A stretch of 64,000 nucleotides of DNA from Desulfitibacter sp. BRH_c19 (GTDB lineage Bacteria; Bacillota; DSM-16504; Desulfitibacterales; Desulfitibacteraceae): contig LOER01000016.1 of NCBI GenBank assembly GCA_001515945.1, forward strand, positions 186,001 through 250,000, read 5' to 3'. The first letter of the stretch is position 1. Each line of letters opens with the position of its first letter. The translations under genes and the position numbers were made by a program. Positions 60,644 to 64,000 of this stretch are shown here, in pieces. The notes below the pieces were generated by a model. That model had not been told where the DNA came from, did not search any database, and saw nothing but the letters and a program-made list of their open reading frames with translations.

Positions 60644-62047
60644 TTAGTAAGCTAATTCTACTCCGGTTATTTCTGATGTTTCTTTTGTAAGGGCAATTAA
60701 GTCTTTTTTGTCTATTTCTTTTATTGCTGTTTTACCTAGTGCTCTAACCCCTTCTTCCATTTCTAAGGTGCAAGATATTAAAAATTTAAACAAGCTTTTT
60801 GCCCCCTTGTTTATACTTAGCTGTTTTTTAAATACTCCTGTATTCCAAACTACCTGGGTTGGAGGTTCAAAGGGCATTGCTTGAAACACTTGGTTGTGTG
60901 ATACCGCAAACAAAGCTGATGTTCCTATGCAAATTGCACTTGCCCCTAGGGCAAGTGCCTTTAAATAATCCCCAGGGGTATTTAGTCCTCCAGAAATAAG
61001 CAAGCTTACTTGGCCTTTAAGCCCACTCTTTTCTATTAACTGTGCAGCCCTGCTGAGTGCATATAGGGTGGGCAGTCCAAAATCATCCTGTAGAATGGGT
61101 GGTCCACCATTTGTTCCAGACTGAGCTCCATTTACGTTTATAAAATCTACTCCAGCATTTATCGCTACTTCTATATCTTTTTCTAAATACTTACCAGCCC
61201 CAATTTTGCACCCTACAGGAATACCACCGGTTACCTCCTTTATTGCATCAACTACGCTTTTTAACGTACTGCCATTTTTTATTTCTGGTAGTATAGCATT
61301 TATAGTAGCATCCTCATTTTTCTTTAAACCCATGACTTGACGCGATTTTTTATCCAAGTCCTTTGACTTTACTGAATGGGATGTTCCGGCTAAGGCTCCT
61401 TGCCCAATTTGTATTTCGATCATATCAGCCATCTTCAACGTTTTCTTATCCTTTGCCCAGTTTCCCCTGGGGTATTGTAAAATTAAGTATTTAGCTGCTT
61501 TTCTTTCTGATAAAAGCATGCCTGCTTCTCCAGTATTAGTTGCAGTACCTGCCATTGCTGTACCTTTTGCAATAGCAACCTTTGTCTTTTCAGATAAAGC
61601 TGTTCCAAATGCCATGCCGTCTACAATTATTGGAATATCAATTACTAAAGGTTTTGCAGCTTTTGGACCAACCATAACAGTAGTATCTATATTAATATTT
61701 TTTTCAGTAGGTAGCTGATCTAATTGTGCTATATTAAACATTAATTCATCAAAATGTAGAAATTTTCTAGGACTTCCTAAGGGTCTTTTAATCAGCTTGC
61801 CCTCCTCCGCCCTCATGCTATTTTCAACTATATTTTGAAAACCAACCCTTTTAGTTGCTGAAAAAAACTCCATTAAATTTCTATCATAGGGTTCTGCCAT
61901 TAGGATTTTAGTAATATTATTAATGGTCCGTTTTATGCCATATCTCCCTAACCAAACTGCACCTATACCCGCCACTATAATACCCATAGTTCCTAATCCA
62001 AGCAGCTTATATAAGCTTTCTATTTCTGTAGCTGAATTTTTTTTCAC
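60644..62047 (-). CDS. FMN-binding glutamate-synthase-like protein
   Basis: About 467 residues; GTG at 62047 behind GGAG (8-base gap) is preferred to the GTG at 62056. One N-terminal membrane helix (about 15-35), then the GltB FMN barrel: PIIVDGMAFGTALSEKTKVA, GALAGTSHSVKSKD, NVNGAQSGTNGGPPILQDDF and ISGGLNTPGDYLKALALGAS. Such stand-alone homologues lack the glutaminase domain; the electron donor and product are not certain. A membrane anchor is unusual for GltB. Confidence 0.82.
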   Translation of the reverse strand: MKKNSATEIESLYKLLGLGTMGIIVAGIGAVWLGRYGIKRTINNITKILMAEPYDRNLMEFFSATKRVGFQNIVENSMRAEEGKLIKRPLGSPRKFLHFDELMFNIAQLDQLPTEKNINIDTTVMVGPKAAKPLVIDIPIIVDGMAFGTALSEKTKVAIAKGTAMAGTATNTGEAGMLLSERKAAKYLILQYPRGNWAKDKKTLKMADMIEIQIGQGALAGTSHSVKSKDLDKKSRQVMGLKKNEDATINAILPEIKNGSTLKSVVDAIKEVTGGIPVGCKIGAGKYLEKDIEVAINAGVDFINVNGAQSGTNGGPPILQDDFGLPTLYALSRAAQLIEKSGLKGQVSLLISGGLNTPGDYLKALALGASAICIGTSALFAVSHNQVFQAMPFEPPTQVVWNTGVFKKQLSINKGAKSLFKFLISCTLEMEEGVRALGKTAIKEIDKKDLIALTKETSEITGVELAY

Positions 62048-62109
62048 ATAGATCACTCCAATTAAAATTGTTACTGATATTATGTGAATAAGTACTTATA
62101 TTAATTAAT

Positions 62110-62460
62110 TTAAAATGCATCTTGGATTATCTCACAAACATATTGATCGCTATTTTTTTTTATAGATACGACGTCAAATCTACAGTCTTTGTTAAAAATT
62201 CTATTTGCCTGTAAATAATAGGTTGCAACTCTTCTGATTTTCTTTTGCTTCTGGGTAGACACGCTCTCATAGGGTAATCCATATTTAAAATTTCGTCTTG
62301 TTTTCACCTCAACAAACACAATATAGTTATCCTTTTGTGCAATAATATCTATTTCACCCATCTTACAACGATAATTTAATGTGATAATTTCATAACCCAT
62401 ATTTTCTAAAAATTTTTGTGCAGCAAGTTCACCTCTTCTACCTGTTTCATAGTTATTCAT
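62110..62460 (-). CDS. yraN: YraN-family nuclease-like protein
   Basis: 116 residues. RRGELAAQKFLENMGYEIIT-LNYRCKMGEIDIIAQKDNY, then IVFVEVKTRRNFKYG, the UPF0102 pattern: a D-x-ExK endonuclease-like core. Function is not established but often linked to transformation genes. In many Firmicutes it stands next to yifB and dprA, which here are missing or broken. ATG at 62460. Confidence 0.9.
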   Translation of the reverse strand: MNNYETGRRGELAAQKFLENMGYEIITLNYRCKMGEIDIIAQKDNYIVFVEVKTRRNFKYGLPYESVSTQKQKKIRRVATYYLQANRIFNKDCRFDVVSIKKNSDQYVCEIIQDAF

Positions 62461-62513
62461 TCTACCACTCCCATAACATATTTAGCCTTCAATACTAAAA
62501 GTATGTAAGAAAG

Positions 62514-62551
62514 AAAAAGTCCTAGGAGAATTATATAACACTCCTAGGACT
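62514..62551 (-). terminator. intrinsic terminator after nuoN
   Basis: Minus strand AGTCCTAGGAG...CTCCTAGGACT then TTTTTCTTTC, starting 22 bases beyond the nuoN stop. Perfect 11-bp stem. Confidence 0.8.
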
Positions 62552-62572
62552 TTGGCATAACTAATCTTGTTT

Positions 62573-64000
62573 TTAATTAATAAACAAGGAATTTGCAGCT
62601 TGTACAGCTAAATCAAGAAGCGGTGTAAAGTAAATTCCTAGAAACAGGCTTACTGCCATACAAATAACCAAAGCTGTTTTTAAGCCAGATGATACTTTTA
62701 TAGCTTCTGCATTTTCCTCTGCCTTACCAATATACATAACCTTGACCACAATCAAGTAGTAATAAACTGAAACCATACTCATGATAATGCCTATGAAAGC
62801 CAGCCATACATATCCAGCATCAATAATAGCAGTGAAGAGAAGTAGTTTCCCTACAAACCCCGCTAAAGGTGGTAATCCTGCCAAGGATATTAGACATACG
62901 AACATGGCTGCAGCCAACAGAGGAGATCTAGTAGCCAAGCCCGAATAATCCTTAATCTCATGGGATCCCATTTTATTGTAAAAGGCTGTTACTACGGCAA
63001 ATGCACCAACATTAGCAAAAACATAGGTCATTGCATAGAACGATAGTGCTGCAATACCTAGCTCACTAAAGGCCACTAAACCAAGCAAAATATAACCAGC
63101 TTGAGCAATACTTGAGTATGCTAACATTCGCTTAATATTTGTCTGCGGGATTGCTACTAGGTTACCAAAAACCATAGTCAGTACTGCTAAAGCTGTAATT
63201 ACTACAATCCAAAGGCCTGCTAAGTCTGGTAGAGCTATTACAAATATCCTAACTAATACTGCAAACGCAGCTGCCTTAGATGCTACTGCTAGGAATGCTG
63301 TAACAGGTGTAGGCGCTCCTTCATAAATATCTGGCGACCACATATGAAAGGGAACGGCTGAAATCTTAAATGCCAACCCAGAAAGGGTAAAGATCATTCC
63401 CAATACTAATAATGGTTGAACTCCATTAGTTGCTATAGCTCCTACCATATCCTCGATAAGAGTGGTGCCTGTCGCACCGTAAAGTAAACTCATACCATAT
63501 AACAATACACCAGATGACATGGCACCTAATATCAAGTACTTCAAACCAGCCTCTGTGCTTGTTGGTTTGTTCTTTAAAAAGGCTGTAAGAACAATAAAGG
63601 AGATTGTCATCAATTCTAATCCTACATAAAAGGTAACAAGATCACCAGCAGAAACCATCGTCATCATACCAAGAGTGATGAATACTATTAGAGAATAATA
63701 CTCTGACTGGTAATAACCTAACTTTCCAACGTATTCAAAGGAGACTAACACTACAAGAATAGCAGCGCTTAGTACTAATTGTTTAAAGAAGGTTGCATAA
63801 GAATCAATAATGTACATTCCTTCTAAAACTCTTTCATTTGTTCCTTGAAACATAATTGTTGAAAGCAATACCATTATTAAACCAGCTAACGCAATATAGC
63901 CAAAACCCTTTGTTTCAGTTTTCGGCACTAACAGACCTAAGACCAAAAGTAGTAACCCAACAGCTCCTGCAATCAATTCAGGTGTTAATAGATAAACATT
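62573..64000 (-). CDS. nuoN: NADH-quinone oxidoreductase subunit N (start beyond right edge)
   Basis: The frame is open to base 64000 (reading NVYLLTPELIAGAVGLLLLV from the edge), so the true start lies just outside; about 475 residues are visible. Many membrane helices and the antiporter-like motif regions: LVTFYVGLELMTISFIVLTA, AFKISAVPFHMWSPDIYEGA and IAQAGYILLGL with the conserved Glu and Lys residues of proton channels. Last gene of a complex I operon, given the terminator behind it. Marks ordinary chromosome at the right side. Confidence 0.93.
   Translation of the reverse strand, partial: NVYLLTPELIAGAVGLLLLVLGLLVPKTETKGFGYIALAGLIMVLLSTIMFQGTNERVLEGMYIIDSYATFFKQLVLSAAILVVLVSFEYVGKLGYYQSEYYSLIVFITLGMMTMVSAGDLVTFYVGLELMTISFIVLTAFLKNKPTSTEAGLKYLILGAMSSGVLLYGMSLLYGATGTTLIEDMVGAIATNGVQPLLVLGMIFTLSGLAFKISAVPFHMWSPDIYEGAPTPVTAFLAVASKAAAFAVLVRIFVIALPDLAGLWIVVITALAVLTMVFGNLVAIPQTNIKRMLAYSSIAQAGYILLGLVAFSELGIAALSFYAMTYVFANVGAFAVVTAFYNKMGSHEIKDYSGLATRSPLLAAAMFVCLISLAGLPPLAGFVGKLLLFTAIIDAGYVWLAFIGIIMSMVSVYYYLIVVKVMYIGKAEENAEAIKVSSGLKTALVICMAVSLFLGIYFTPLLDLAVQAANSLFIN

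Overview
The window looks like one chromosomal stretch of a low-GC, spore-forming, probably anaerobic member of the Firmicutes (Clostridia type). The grounds are an AbrB transition-state regulator, Spo0A-box-like sites (TGTCGAA), a c-di-GMP-I riboswitch, S-layer-homology and copper-amine-oxidase-N surface domains, a NuoN-type subunit and strong AGGAGG-type ribosome sites. No rRNA, tRNA, CRISPR array, integrase or intact IS element was recognised. Genus and species cannot be named from the sequence alone.

Layout. (1) 1-12.6 kb is eroded chromosome: a truncated P-loop ATPase, decayed DUF6765-like genes, a frameshifted zinc-ribbon membrane gene, a UvrD-like helicase with an inserted nuclease-like domain, a beta-propeller lactonase, abrB, an EAL phosphodiesterase preceded at a distance by a c-di-GMP-I riboswitch with terminator, a secreted ComEC-like metallo-hydrolase with DUF3006, and a HEPN protein. 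(2) 12.6-25.4 kb, all on the minus strand, is a conjugation operon: RHH accessory protein, HUH relaxase, TubR-like and TubZ-like genes with a repeat-rich centromere-like leader, VirD4 coupling protein, ArdC, two near-identical pilin-like proteins, VirB6-, VirB3- and VirB4-like proteins and an M23 hydrolase. (3) About 25.4 kb holds an oriT with an IncP-type nic core (TATCCTG/C) behind a hairpin. By the usual polarity, DNA to the right enters the recipient first and the relaxase/T4SS genes enter last. (4) 25.5-38.2 kb, the predicted leading region, carries six same-orientation copies of a structured element of about 80-145 bp. These separate cargo modules: a C5-methyltransferase with an AAA/TOPRIM protein, acetyl- and methyltransferases, membrane proteins, and a nuclease-NTPase fusion. 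(5) 38.2-42.2 kb holds replication-type genes (primase zinc-finger protein, two winged-helix initiator-like proteins, one with 17-bp iterons in its coding sequence), a second EAL protein and small genes. (6) 42.5-59.4 kb is a Tad/Flp-like pilus operon with a 2503-residue secreted protein, an SLH protein and two CpaE-like proteins with altered P-loops. (7) 59.4-64 kb is chromosomal: a 40-codon remnant of comM/yifB, a ROK kinase, a glutamate-synthase-like FMN protein, yraN and nuoN (running off the right edge).

How it fits together. Blocks 2-5 read as one conjugative, plasmid-like element. It has transfer genes, oriT, tubulin-type partition genes inside the transfer operon, replication genes, anti-restriction and probable defence cargo, and no visible integrase. 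Most leading-region genes lie on the minus strand, so the predicted transferred (+) strand would be their template. The repeated structured elements sit between those modules and are the best candidate here for something undescribed: a family of terminator-ended small RNAs, single-strand promoters/initiation sites of the Frpo/ssi kind, or recombination points for cargo exchange. Element ends are not defined, and the Tad operon may or may not belong to it.
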